In this document: piece after piece, positions 9,454 through 18,491 of the stretch
Layout: every line of letters begins with the position of its first letter
How positions within the stretch are numbered: the first letter of the stretch is position 1
Source: Dactylosporangium roseum
Lineage (GTDB): Bacteria; Actinomycetota; Actinomycetes; Mycobacteriales; Micromonosporaceae
Assembly (NCBI RefSeq): GCF_025264685.1
Contig: NZ_CP073721.1
Location: 983,001-1,047,000, forward strand
Direction: 5' to 3'
Length of the DNA stretch: 64,000 nucleotides
Position numbers and translations under genes: made by a program
Notes under the pieces: generated by a model
Told to the model about the DNA's origin: nothing
The model's input: only the letters and a program-made list of their open reading frames with translations
Database searches by the model: none

Positions 9454-10931
9454 ACCGCGTCCTGCTCGTTGAGGACAACGCCGACGACGCCGAGATGCTC
9501 GTCTTCGAGCTGCGGCGCGCCGGCTTCGCGCCAGCGTGGGAGCGTGTGGACTCGCGGGCCGGGTTCCTGGCCGCGCTGACGTCGATCGACGGTCCGCCGG
9601 ACGTGATCCTCGCCGACTACGCCCTGCCGCAGTTCAACGCTCTGGAGGCGCTGCGACTGGTCCGCGAAGGGGAGTACGACGTGCCGGTCATCGTGGTGAG
9701 TGGCGCGATGAGCGAGGAGGAATGCGTCGACGCCCTGCGCCACGGCGCCGTGGACTATCTGCTCAAGGACCGGCTGAGCCGGCTCGGCTCGGCGGTCGGG
9801 CACGCGCTGTCCCAGCGGCGGCTGGCCCACGACCGGCGCCGGGCCGAGGAGACGTTCCGCGCCGCGTTCGACCACGCCCCCGTCGGCATGGCCGTCACCG
9901 ACCTGGCCGGCCGGGTGCTACAGGTCAACCAGGAGCTGTCCCGGATGACCGGCCTCCAGGTCGAGGGCCTGCTGCTGGACACGATCTGCGAGGAGGACCG
10001 CCCGCACGTCGCCGATCGGATGAAGCGCCTGGTCGCCGGGGAGACCGACAAGGTCAGCAAGGAGCTGCGGCTCTGCCGGCCCGACGGGTCGCGGCTATGG
10101 GGGCAGTACTCCGCCGCGCTCATCGACGGCGCCACGTCCGTGGTGCACCATGTCGCCGACGTCACCGACCGCCGCCGTACCGAGGACGTGCTACAGCGCC
10201 AGGCGGAGAAGCTCGCGCGGACCAACAGCGACCTCCAGGAGCTCGACCGGCTCAAGAGCGAGTTCGTGGCGACCGTCTCGCACGAGCTGCGCACCCCGCT
10301 GACCAGCATCCGCGGCTACACCGAGATCCTCGCCGACACCGACAGCACCACCCTCGGCGCCACCGAGCGCAGGATCGTCGGCATCATCGACCGCAACGGC
10401 CGCCGGCTGCTCGACCTCATCGAGGACCTGTTGACGTTCTCCCGCATCGAGTCGGGGACGCTGACGCTGACCGTCGGCCCGGTGCGGATCCGGCAGCTCG
10501 TCGACGCGGCCGGCGAGGCGATCCGCCCGGCGGTCGAGACGGCCGGTCTGGCCGTGATCCTCGACGTCGATGAGCACATTCCCGTTGTCCAGGGCGACGG
10601 TGACCAGCTCGAGCGGGTCGTGCTGAACCTCCTCGACAACGCGGTGAAGTTCTCCGACCCGGGCGGCACGATCACCGTCACCGGCCGCGAGCGGGACGGT
10701 GAGATCGTCGTGTGGGTCCGCGACACCGGCGTGGGCATCCCGGAGCACGAGCAGAGCATGCTGTTCACCCGCTTCTTCCGCACCGCCGACGCGCAGAGGC
10801 GGGCCATCAAGGGCAGCGGCCTGGGCCTGGCGATCAGCAAGGCGATCGTCGAGGCCCACGGCGGCTGGATGGCGCTGGAATCCACCGAGGGCGTCGGCAC
10901 CACGGTCGGCTTCGGCATCCCGATCGTCTAG
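9450..10931 (+). CDS. Hybrid response regulator-PAS-histidine kinase
   Basis: A 493-residue soluble protein with an N-terminal receiver domain (phospho-acceptor D56 in LADYALP; acidic pocket ED at 8-9; Lys in LLKDR near 109), a PAS domain (about 135-250), a HisKA H-box TVSHELRTPL with His278, and an HATPase domain (NAVKF, DTGVGIP, GSGLGLA). The REC-first order fits a relay that takes phosphate from the upstream CHASE kinase and then drives its own kinase. No DNA-binding output domain is present, so a further response regulator is expected elsewhere. It starts with GTG inside the GTGA overlap with the upstream kinase. Confidence 0.9.
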   Translation: MNRVLLVEDNADDAEMLVFELRRAGFAPAWERVDSRAGFLAALTSIDGPPDVILADYALPQFNALEALRLVREGEYDVPVIVVSGAMSEEECVDALRHGAVDYLLKDRLSRLGSAVGHALSQRRLAHDRRRAEETFRAAFDHAPVGMAVTDLAGRVLQVNQELSRMTGLQVEGLLLDTICEEDRPHVADRMKRLVAGETDKVSKELRLCRPDGSRLWGQYSAALIDGATSVVHHVADVTDRRRTEDVLQRQAEKLARTNSDLQELDRLKSEFVATVSHELRTPLTSIRGYTEILADTDSTTLGATERRIVGIIDRNGRRLLDLIEDLLTFSRIESGTLTLTVGPVRIRQLVDAAGEAIRPAVETAGLAVILDVDEHIPVVQGDGDQLERVVLNLLDNAVKFSDPGGTITVTGRERDGEIVVWVRDTGVGIPEHEQSMLFTRFFRTADAQRRAIKGSGLGLAISKAIVEAHGGWMALESTEGVGTTVGFGIPIV

Positions 10932-11208
10932 GTCTGGAATGCCGCGAGCAGCCGCCCACTGACGCCTTCCGGCGGGCGAGCACACCCGCGGCATCGGATC
11001 CGCCGAACGCTGGCCGGCCTTCTGCCACGCGGTCCGCGACTGGGCACTCCAGCCGCGCCGGGGTCGCCGGCCGGGAACTGCTCACCCGGGTGGCGGCGAT
11101 CGGCGGGATGCCGGCACCGCGGCTGCGCACGTACCCACGGGCGTGCGCGCCGCGGCGCTGTTCGACAGGTTTTGGAGGTGCGCGGTCGACGAGGCGATCC
11201 GAGCTGTC
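10932..11208. other. Intergenic stretch, possible decayed coding sequence
   Basis: 277 bases between convergent genes. Short protein-like stretches appear in different forward frames (one with WPAFCHAVRDWAL, another with AGRELLTRVAAIGGMPAPRLR), with no continuous ORF or start site. This could be a frameshifted gene remnant, or chance in high-G+C DNA. No strong hairpin was noticed. Confidence 0.3.
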
Positions 11209-12213
11209 CTACGGCTCAGTGAAGTTGCCGTCGAAGTCCACCAGTGAGTAGGCCCGCAGCTTCTCCAGCCGGTGGAAGGAGTCGATCCACCGGATCGTCC
11301 CCGACCGGGACCGCATGACGATCGACTGGGTGTAGGCGCCACCCGAGCGGTAGCGCACGCCCTTCAGCAGGTCGCCGCTGGTCACCCCGGTCGCGCAGAA
11401 GAACATGTTGTCACCCTTGACGAGATCGTCGGTGTGCAGCACGCGATCGAGGTCGTGTCCGGCGGCGATCGCCTTCTCCCGCTCGGCGTCGTCGCGGGGC
11501 CACAGCTTGGCCTGGATCGCCCCGCCCATGCACTTCAGCGCGACGGCGGCGACGATGCCCTCGGGCGTGCCGCCGATGCCCATCAGCACGTCGGTCTCGC
11601 TGCCCTCCCGCGCGGCGCTGATCGCCCCGGCGATGTCACCGTCGGAGATGAACCGGATCCGCGCCCCGGTGCGCCGCACCTTCTGCACCAGGTCCTGGTG
11701 GCGCGGCCGGTCGAGGATGCAGACGGTCAGCTCGGAGACGCTCGACCGCTTGACCTGGGCGATGCGTTTGAGATTCTCTTCGACGCCGGCCTCGATGTCG
11801 ATGACGTCGGCGCACTCCGGCCCGACGGCCAGCTTCTCCATGTAGAAGACGGCGCTGGGGTCGAACATGGCGCCGCGTTCGGCCACCGCCAGCACCGCCA
11901 GGGCGTTGGGCATACCTTTGCTCATCAGCGTGGTGCCGTCCACCGGGTCGACCGCGACGTCGACCTCCGGCCCGGTGCCGTCACCGACACGCTCCCCGTT
12001 GTACAGCATGGGGGCGTTGTCCTTCTCGCCTTCGCCGATCACCACGACGCCCTGCATCGGCACCGAGTTGATCAGGAGGCGCATCGCGTCGACGGCCGCG
12101 CCGTCGCCGCCGTTCTTGTCCCCGCGGCCGACCCACCGACCGGCGGCCATCGCCGCCGCTTCGGTGACCCGTACCAGGTCGAGGGCCAGGTTCCGGTCCA
12201 TCTCACGGCTCAT
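11209..12213 (-). CDS. glpX: Fructose-1,6-bisphosphatase class II
   Basis: A 334-residue Mg/Mn- and Li-sensitive type phosphatase converting fructose 1,6-bisphosphate to fructose 6-phosphate in gluconeogenesis. Signature elements are [15 protein letters not shown] (metal and substrate acidic residues), DPVDGTTL and GIGGTPEG. The ATG at 12213 is preceded by GAGGAG with 6-nt spacing, which decides the start ([13 protein letters not shown]); the frame itself runs on to 12426. In many actinobacteria this is the only FBPase, and glpX lies by the xseAB and DUF4245 genes as here. pckG, at the window start, serves the same pathway. Confidence 0.97.
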   Translation of the reverse strand: MSREMDRNLALDLVRVTEAAAMAAGRWVGRGDKNGGDGAAVDAMRLLINSVPMQGVVVIGEGEKDNAPMLYNGERVGDGTGPEVDVAVDPVDGTTLMSKGMPNALAVLAVAERGAMFDPSAVFYMEKLAVGPECADVIDIEAGVEENLKRIAQVKRSSVSELTVCILDRPRHQDLVQKVRRTGARIRFISDGDIAGAISAAREGSETDVLMGIGGTPEGIVAAVALKCMGGAIQAKLWPRDDAEREKAIAAGHDLDRVLHTDDLVKGDNMFFCATGVTSGDLLKGVRYRSGGAYTQSIVMRSRSGTIRWIDSFHRLEKLRAYSLVDFDGNFTEP

Positions 12214-12490
12214 GTTGCACTCCTCGCGCATCGTTGCGTGGGCGTGTTGAATGCCCGTAATCGTTCCAGGGACACCCGGTGAACGCTCGTTCGGCCCGCA
12301 CGTGTGTGGCATCTCTCGTACCGCGGCCCGGTTGCGGTCGGCTCTACCGCTCCCTGCGGGCGTTTCCTCGGCCATCCGTCCACCCCTTTTGCCCAACCTT
12401 CTCTTCGCCCTTCGTCTCTTGTCCACTCCCTCTCTTCCGTTCCGGGTGGGTGGTTGTGGCGGAGCGGAGGCGATCGGTCAGGATGGGAGG

Positions 12491-13030
12491 GTGGAAACCG
12501 CTGCACCCTCGCCCACCACGCCGACTCCGTCCCAGCGCGGAGGCCGCCGCCCGCGGGACATGGCCCTGTCCATGATCGTCCTGCTGGTGCCGGTCTTCCT
12601 CCTTGTGGTGTTCTATCGCTTCCTGGGCCACGAGGAGCCCCCCGCGGTCAACACGACAGACGTGTACGGCTCGGTGCAGCGCGCCGACCAGTTCACCGCG
12701 CTCAAGCCGGAGGACCTGCCATCAGGCTGGCGGATCGCCTCGGCAACGTTCACCGACGGTGTCCTCCGGCTCGGCGTGACCGCTCCCGACGACGGCGCCA
12801 TGCAGGTGGTGGAAAGCGCCAAACCCACATCGGTCCTGGTCGCCGACGTCATCGGCCCGTCCGCCAAGCCGGGCGAGACGATCACCGTCAACAACCTGTC
12901 CTGGCAGCGCTACTCCGAGGGCCGCCCGGGCGAGCGCGCACTGGTCCAGGTGACGGACCACCGCACGATCATCGTCGTGGGCCGAGCCACAGACGTCCAA
13001 CTCCAACGCCTGGCCGAGTCCCTCCGCTGA
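12491..13030 (+). CDS. DUF4245 domain-containing membrane-anchored protein
   Basis: A 179-residue protein with a short Pro/Ser/Thr-rich cytoplasmic N-terminus, one membrane segment (MALSMIVLLVPVFLLVVF, about 24-41) and an extracytoplasmic domain of about 130 residues containing LPSGWR and NNLSWQRY stretches typical of the family. Function is unknown; the family is restricted to actinobacteria and is commonly divergent from glpX. GTG 12491 is the likely start; ATG 12560 would remove most of the cytoplasmic tail. The 277-bp gap to glpX must hold the divergent promoters. Confidence 0.8.
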   Translation: METAAPSPTTPTPSQRGGRRPRDMALSMIVLLVPVFLLVVFYRFLGHEEPPAVNTTDVYGSVQRADQFTALKPEDLPSGWRIASATFTDGVLRLGVTAPDDGAMQVVESAKPTSVLVADVIGPSAKPGETITVNNLSWQRYSEGRPGERALVQVTDHRTIIVVGRATDVQLQRLAESLR

Positions 13031-13088
13031 CCTTGCCCGGCTGCCCTGCCCGGGCTAGCGAAGGCCGCTGCGGCGGTGGCGTGGACGC

Positions 13089-13286
13089 CTACGACGGCGT
13101 GAGGCGGGCCCGCGCGGTGTCGAGCCAACGTTGGCAGATCACCGCCAGTTCCTCGCCCCGCTCCCACAGCGCCAGCGACTCCTCGAGCGTCGTCCCGCCC
13201 GACTCAAGCTTCTCCACCACGGTGGCCAGCTCCGCGCGGGCCTGCTCATACGACAGCTCGGGCCGCTCGGCCCGCGGTTCGCTCAC
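13089..13286 (-). CDS. xseB: Exodeoxyribonuclease VII small subunit
   Basis: A 65-residue helical protein that assembles in several copies with XseA to form exonuclease VII, which degrades single-stranded DNA from both ends. The LSYEQARAELATVVEKLESG and LEESLALWERGE stretches are diagnostic. The GTG start at 13286 has a GGAG site lying inside the end of the upstream GNAT gene, 5 nt of spacer separating the two genes. Translation coupling with the GNAT gene is likely. Confidence 0.93.
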   Translation of the reverse strand: MSEPRAERPELSYEQARAELATVVEKLESGGTTLEESLALWERGEELAVICQRWLDTARARLTPS

Positions 13287-13291
13287 TACGC

Positions 13292-14044
13292 CTACTCCTT
13301 CGTCAGGAACAGCACCGAATCGGTGCGCCGATAGCCGACTCGCGCGTACACACGCTCCTGCGCGTCGCCGGCCGGGGTCAGGTAGACCAGCACCGCCCCG
13401 GCCGCATGCGCGGCGCGCGTGAGCTGGAGGGTCAGTGCCCCGCCGATGCCGCGCCGCTCGTACTTCTGCCGCACTCCGATGCCAGCCACCTCGCTGATCC
13501 CGTCGCGGACGGCGACCGCCACCCCGCCGCCGACCGGCTCGCCGGATGTCGAATCGCGGGCGAGCAGCGCGATCTGCCCGCCGGTGGACCTGCCCCGCGC
13601 CGCGGCGAGGTGCTCGGCCGACGGCGGCGGCTCGCCGAACGCCTCATGCTGCGCCGACAGCATGCCGAACAGTTCTTCGTCGGAGGCCGGGGTGACGAGC
13701 TCAATGCCCTCGGGGACCGGTTTGTCGACCTCGGCTCCGGGTGGGCACTCCATGAGCGGCAACCGGTTGCTGACCACGAAGCCGGCCGCGAGCAGCGCAG
13801 CCTCGACGGCCGGGGCCTGACCGGGCAGGTACTCCAACCGCGGCGTCCGCGACCTGCTGGTGAACGCCTCGACCAGCGCTGCGACATCGTCGGGGCCGGG
13901 CATGGCGCCTGGGTCAGGGATGGCGTAGTTGAGGTAGACGTTGGGGTCGTGGCCGGTGATCGTCATCGTGAACGGTCCCACCCGGACTACCTCGCGCCCG
14001 TGGCTCGCGCTCGTGAGCATGTACTCCTGGATGCGCTGCGACAA
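13292..14044 (-). CDS. GNAT family N-acetyltransferase between xseA and xseB
   Basis: A 250-residue protein. The C-terminal half (about 130-250) is a GNAT fold with the acetyl-CoA loop VRQKYERRGIGGALT (Q/RxxGxG/A type) and the β6/β7 region YARVGYRR. The N-terminal 110 residues look like a second, degenerate GNAT-like half. The TTG at 14044 is chosen because a strong AAAGGAGG lies 7 nt upstream, directly after the xseA stop, giving LSQRIQEYML. The frame runs open far upstream inside xseA but only as a shadow. It sits in the xse operon (14 nt after xseA, 5 nt before xseB). Substrate unknown. Confidence 0.85.
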   Translation of the reverse strand: MSQRIQEYMLTSASHGREVVRVGPFTMTITGHDPNVYLNYAIPDPGAMPGPDDVAALVEAFTSRSRTPRLEYLPGQAPAVEAALLAAGFVVSNRLPLMECPPGAEVDKPVPEGIELVTPASDEELFGMLSAQHEAFGEPPPSAEHLAAARGRSTGGQIALLARDSTSGEPVGGGVAVAVRDGISEVAGIGVRQKYERRGIGGALTLQLTRAAHAAGAVLVYLTPAGDAQERVYARVGYRRTDSVLFLTKE

Positions 14045-14058
14045 CAGAGATCCTCCTT

Positions 14059-15279
14059 TCACCCGTCGACGGTGGCGGCGAACTCGCCCTCGGCGAGGCG
14101 GATCCGGAGCTGGTCCTTGACCGACACGTCGGCCGGCGATCGCACGACGCTGCCGTCGTCGCGCTGGACGATGGCGTAACCGCGCTGGAGGGTCGCCGAC
14201 GGCGACAGCGTGCGAAGCCGGGCGAGGGTGTGGGCCAGCTCGGTGCCGGCCCGGTCGAGGCGGTGGCTGAGGTTGCGTGTGGCCCGGTCGCGGAGGGCGG
14301 CCACCTCCGCCGCCCGAGTGTCCACCATGGTGAGGGGGCGGGCGATCGACGGCCGCGACCGCAGCGCGTCCAACCGGTGCTGCTCGCGGTCGAGCAGCCC
14401 GCGGAGAGCGCGGTCGAGCCGTTGCTTGGCCTGACCGATGAGGCGCAGCTCGTCGTTCAGGTCGGGCACGATGCGCTTGGCGGCGTCGGTCGGCGTGGAT
14501 GCGCGCACGTCGGCCACGAAGTCGACGAGCGGGATGTCGGTCTCGTGCCCGACCGCCGACACGACAGGTGTGCGGCAGGCGAACACCGCCCGGCACAGCG
14601 CCTCGTCGGAGAACGGCAGGAGATCCTCGGTCGAGCCGCCGCCGCGCGCCAGCACGATCACGTCGATCGTCTCGTCGCGGTCGAGCACCGCGAGCGCGTC
14701 GACGATCTGCGGAACGGCCGACGGCCCCTGCACCGCCACGTTGATCACCCGGAACTCGACGGTGGGCCACCGGCGGCGGGCGTTGGTCAACACGTCGCGC
14801 TCCGCCGCGCTGGCCCGTCCGGTGATCAGCCCCACCCGGCCGGGCAGGAACGGCAGCCGCCGCTTGCGCGCCCGGTCGAACAGCCCCTCGGCTGCCAGCA
14901 GCTTCTTGACCTGCTCGAGACGGGCGAGGAGTTCACCCAGGCCGACCTGCCGGATCTCGTCGGCGCGCAGGCTGAGCGAACCCCGTGCCGCATAGAACTC
15001 CGGCCGTGCGTGCACGACGATCCGTGCGCCGTCGGACAGCCCCGGCGCTCCGAGATCGACCACGTCGCGGTTGGTGGTCACGGTCAGGCTGAGGTCGGCT
15101 GACGGATCACGTAGCGTCAGGAAGACCGTGTTGGTGCCGGGTCGGCGGGTGATCTGTGCCACCTGCCCGTCCACCCAGATCCAGCCGAGCTTGCCGATCC
15201 AGGCGCCGATCTTCTGACTGACCACGCGCACCGGCCACGGCGCGTCGCTCGTGGATGCTGGCTGCTGTGGCGTGGTCAT
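14059..15279 (-). CDS. xseA: Exodeoxyribonuclease VII large subunit
   Basis: A 406-residue catalytic subunit of exonuclease VII. It has an N-terminal OB-fold (about 10-110, [15 protein letters not shown]), a central catalytic domain with [13 protein letters not shown] and [10 protein letters not shown], the conserved [16 protein letters not shown] segment, and a C-terminal coiled coil that binds XseB. The length fits actinobacterial XseA. The start is ATG (MTTPQQPAS). It is the first gene of an xseA-GNAT-xseB operon. Confidence 0.96.
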   Translation of the reverse strand: MTTPQQPASTSDAPWPVRVVSQKIGAWIGKLGWIWVDGQVAQITRRPGTNTVFLTLRDPSADLSLTVTTNRDVVDLGAPGLSDGARIVVHARPEFYAARGSLSLRADEIRQVGLGELLARLEQVKKLLAAEGLFDRARKRRLPFLPGRVGLITGRASAAERDVLTNARRRWPTVEFRVINVAVQGPSAVPQIVDALAVLDRDETIDVIVLARGGGSTEDLLPFSDEALCRAVFACRTPVVSAVGHETDIPLVDFVADVRASTPTDAAKRIVPDLNDELRLIGQAKQRLDRALRGLLDREQHRLDALRSRPSIARPLTMVDTRAAEVAALRDRATRNLSHRLDRAGTELAHTLARLRTLSPSATLQRGYAIVQRDDGSVVRSPADVSVKDQLRIRLAEGEFAATVDG

Positions 15280-15312
15280 AGCGACACCCTACGCACCCTG
15301 ACTGACATTTTC

Positions 15313-15957
15313 TCAGCCCCGCAGATACGCCAACACGGCGCGCACCCGCCGGTGTTGGTCGTCGTCGTCCGCCGGCAACTCGAGCTTGGCGAACACACTG
15401 CCGATGTGCTTGGCGACCGCCGCATCGCTCACCGACATCGTGCGCGCGATCGCCGTGTTGGACCGGCCCTCGGCCATCAGCGCGAGCACCTCCCGCTCCC
15501 GAGGGGTCAGGCGAGACAGCGGATCGCGGCGGCGTCCGAGTAGCTGCGCCACGACCTCCGGGTCGACCACCGTGTGCCCGGCCCCGACCCGATCAACCGC
15601 ATCGACGAACTCAGCGATGTCACCGACACGGTCCTTCAACAGGTATCCGACGCCTCCACGCCGCCCGGACTCCAGCAGCTCGGCGGCGTAGGTCCGCTCG
15701 ACGTACTGGCTCAGCACCAAAATCGCCAGCTTCGGATCGGCGGCCCGGAGCTTGATCGCCGCTTGGAGCCCCTCATCGCTGAACCCCGGCGGCATGCGGA
15801 CATCCGTCACGACGAGGTCCGGCCGGTGCGCGTGCACCTCGTCGATCAACGCCGGGGCGTCACCGACAGCGGCGACGACCTCGTGTCCGAACCGCTGCAG
15901 CAGCCCCTTGATGCCCTCGCGGATAAGCACCCCGTCCTCGGCGATCACGACCCGCAC
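15313..15957 (-). CDS. NarL/FixJ-type response regulator
   Basis: A 214-residue regulator with an N-terminal receiver (acidic pocket at D8, phospho-acceptor D52 in VTDVRMPPGFSDEG, Lys in LLKDR) and a C-terminal LuxR-type helix-turn-helix (LTPREREVLALMAEGRSN...). It should bind promoters when phosphorylated by the adjacent kinase, whose 3' end it overlaps by 13 bp. The original target may have been the neighbouring ABC transporter, of which only a truncated permease remains. GTG start. Confidence 0.93.
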   Translation of the reverse strand: MRVVIAEDGVLIREGIKGLLQRFGHEVVAAVGDAPALIDEVHAHRPDLVVTDVRMPPGFSDEGLQAAIKLRAADPKLAILVLSQYVERTYAAELLESGRRGGVGYLLKDRVGDIAEFVDAVDRVGAGHTVVDPEVVAQLLGRRRDPLSRLTPREREVLALMAEGRSNTAIARTMSVSDAAVAKHIGSVFAKLELPADDDDQHRRVRAVLAYLRG

Positions 15958-17057
15958 GGAATCTCCACGTGCACCACCGTAGGACCGCCGACGGGGCTCG
16001 CGAACGACACCTTGCCGTCCAGTGCGGCGACCCGGTCGGCAAGCCCGGTCAGGCCGGTGCCCCGCGCAGGATCGGCGCCTCCCAACCCGTCGTCGCGGAT
16101 CTGGACGCTGAGCCGGTCGAACCTGACCGACGCGGCCACTCTGGCCCGTCTGGCTCCGCTGTGCTTCGTGACGTTGGTCAGCGCCTCGACAACCGCGAAG
16201 TACGCCGCGACCTCGACGGACTGTGGCAGCCGGTGTGGGATGGTCAGGTCCAGGTCGACCGGCACGGTGGCCCGGTCCGCCACCTCGCGCAGCGCCGCGT
16301 CGAGTCCCCGATCGGTGAGGATCTTGGGATGTACCCCGCGGATCAGTTCCCGCAGAGCCGTGAGCGCCTCCTTGGTCAGCCGGTGCGCACGCTCGACCGA
16401 CTCGGCGGCGGGTGACCTGTCGGGTAGTTCCATGCGAGCCATGCCAAGCTCCATGCTGAGTGCCAGGAGCCGTTGCTGGGCCCCGTCATGCAGGTCGCGC
16501 TCGATGCGCCGCCGTTCGATCTCGAACGCGTCCACCAGCCGTGCCCGCGACTGGGTCAGCTCGACCAGCCGGGGGTCGTGGTCGTCCGTGCGGGGTGCCA
16601 GGATCGCCCTGGCTATTGCCGCTCGCACCCCCGCCCACCCGGCCAGCGGATACGCCGACGCGACTGCCAGGACGAGACCGGCCATCGACAGGAGCGACGT
16701 CAGCCAGATCGGCACCTCGTCGATGTAGGCCGGGCCGAACACCAGCGATGTCACCACCGTGGTGACCCCGGTGATCACGATCATGTCGACCCAGCACAGG
16801 ATCGAGATCATGAGCATGGTGTAGCCGAGCTCGCGCCATGTCACTCCTTCCTTCAACCGGTAGTAGACCCACGCTCGGACCCCTGGCTTGTCCGGCGTCC
16901 GATGCGGGTCGGCCACCTCGTTCTCGTCGACCAGGCCGAGCCGCCATCGCTCGATCCGCGCGACAGGGATGCCGGACAGCGCCACGGCCACGATGCTCGC
17001 GAGCCCCACCAGCACCACGCTGAACAGCGCACCTAGCGCGATGACGGCGACCAGCAC
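15945..17057 (-). CDS. NarL-type sensor histidine kinase, probably 5'-truncated
   Basis: A kinase of up to 370 residues with membrane segments near 1-30 and 78-150 of the sensor-domain type common in actinobacterial NarL-family kinases, a HisKA_3 H-box (ERRRIERDLHDGAQQR) and an HATPase domain (EALTNVTKHS, DDGLGGAD). Family members usually have 15-40 further N-terminal residues before the first membrane helix. Here the frame is open only to a stop at 17097 and the upstream DNA belongs to a permease fragment on the other strand. GTG 17057 is merely the most upstream usable start. The catalytic parts are intact, so the protein might still function if expressed. Confidence 0.8.
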   Translation of the reverse strand: MLVAVIALGALFSVVLVGLASIVAVALSGIPVARIERWRLGLVDENEVADPHRTPDKPGVRAWVYYRLKEGVTWRELGYTMLMISILCWVDMIVITGVTTVVTSLVFGPAYIDEVPIWLTSLLSMAGLVLAVASAYPLAGWAGVRAAIARAILAPRTDDHDPRLVELTQSRARLVDAFEIERRRIERDLHDGAQQRLLALSMELGMARMELPDRSPAAESVERAHRLTKEALTALRELIRGVHPKILTDRGLDAALREVADRATVPVDLDLTIPHRLPQSVEVAAYFAVVEALTNVTKHSGARRARVAASVRFDRLSVQIRDDGLGGADPARGTGLTGLADRVAALDGKVSFASPVGGPTVVHVEIPCGS

Positions 17058-17060
17058 CGC

Positions 17061-18491
17061 AATGGTGGACAGCCCGAGGACCCCGCGCTCGGGGCGCTAC
17101 TGGCCCCGCTGCTGGAGCGGCCGTTCGTGGCGGTCGGGCTGGAGCCGACCGGGTTTCAGGTCGGGTTCTCCTGGTGGGCGGTCGTCGTGTCGCTGCTGAC
17201 GGGACTTGTCGTGGCGGCGCTCGGGGTGTGGCTGTCGGCGCGGCGGGCGAGCCGGGTGCCCGCGCTCGACGCGTTGCGCGAAGCCGCCGTCGAGAAACGG
17301 CCGATGACGCTGTCGCGGTGGGTGTTCGGGCTGCTCGGCGTGGTCATCGGTGGCGGGCTCGCGGCGCTGGTGCCGGGGTCGACCGCGGAGCAGAAGCCGA
17401 CGATCGTGCTCGGTTCGGCGATGGTACTTCTGGTGGCGGCGGCACTCTTGGCACCCGTTGTCGTGGTGCCGCTGGTTCGGCTGGTCACCTGGCCGGCGCG
17501 TCGGGGTGCGACCGGCATGCTGGTCCGCGAAGGCACCCTGGTCGCGGCCCGGCGGGTGGCGTCGACTGCGGCACCGGTGCTGGCGGCGGTCGGATTCGCG
17601 GTGCTGCTGGTCGGCACGTTTCAGACCGCGCTCGCGGCGGTCGCCGTCGAGGACACCGCGACGATTCCGGAGATGGCGGTCGCCGTGCCGGCATCGGCGC
17701 CGGGCCTGTCGGAGGCGGCGGTAGTGGCGCAGCAGGGGCGGTCGGAGGTGGTGAGCACGGTGTTTCTCACGTCAGGCAAGCCGATCCGCGCCGCCGGTTC
17801 CTCGACGGCCGACGGGCTCTTCGCGGCACCGTCACTCGGATGGAAGGCTGGACAGGTCGTGCCTTTGCGGTTCGAGGACGGCACCGTGCAGACGATGACC
17901 GTTTCGGCCGTGCGGGACGACGTGCTGATCGACACGGTGATGCTGCCAAGGGCATTGCTCCGGGCGCATGACCCGACGGCGTTGACCCAGGTTGTGTACC
18001 TCGCTGGGCCGTTCACGGCGACACCCGGAGCCGAGCAGGTGACCGCGCGGGAGTATGTCGAACGGAAGGCCGGCGAGGAGGGCGATCTGATCAACCTGTT
18101 CCTGGCGGTGCTGTTGGGGATCTCGGTGGGCTACACGGGGCTGGCGGTGGCCAGCACGCTGCTCATGGCGACGTACGGGCGGCGGCAGGAATTCGTCACG
18201 CTGCACCACACCGGAGCGACGGCCGGCCAGACGGTCCGTGTCGTGGTGCTCGAGGCGCTTCTCGCGGTGCTGACCGGCACATTGCTGGGCCTAGCGGTCG
18301 CGGTGCCAGCGCTGTTCGAGGCTCGGGCGGGGCTGCAAGACGAGATTGGCGCCGAGGTGACCCTCGTCATGCCCTGGGCGACACTCTTCGCTGTGGTCGG
18401 TGTGTGCGCGGTGCTGGCGGTGATCGCGGGCACGCTGCCCTTCCTGCGGCGAGGCGGGTTGTCGGTGGGGGCACGTACCATGGCGGGGTGA
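17061..18491 (+). pseudogene. FtsX-like ABC transporter permease, 5'-truncated
   Basis: The frame encodes the C-terminal half of a MacB/FtsX-type permease: the last membrane segment of the first FtsX domain (SWWAVVVSLLTGLVVAALGV), the cytoplasmic SARRASRVPALDALREA motif, further membrane helices, an extracytoplasmic region, and the final FtsX unit ending [14 protein letters not shown]. Intact relatives are about 800-850 residues, so roughly 350-400 residues and the partner ATPase gene are missing. Coding sense can be followed upstream to about 17061, then stops abruptly against the kinase gene. GTG 17127 could start a shorter product of 454 residues. Its TGA overlaps the ispH GTG by 4 bp. Confidence 0.75.

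Noticed and set aside
13292-14770. Long version of the GNAT ORF (492 residues)
   Set aside because: The extra N-terminus lies antisense-frame within xseA and is Arg/Gly-rich. A strong ribosome-binding site supports the TTG at 14044 instead.
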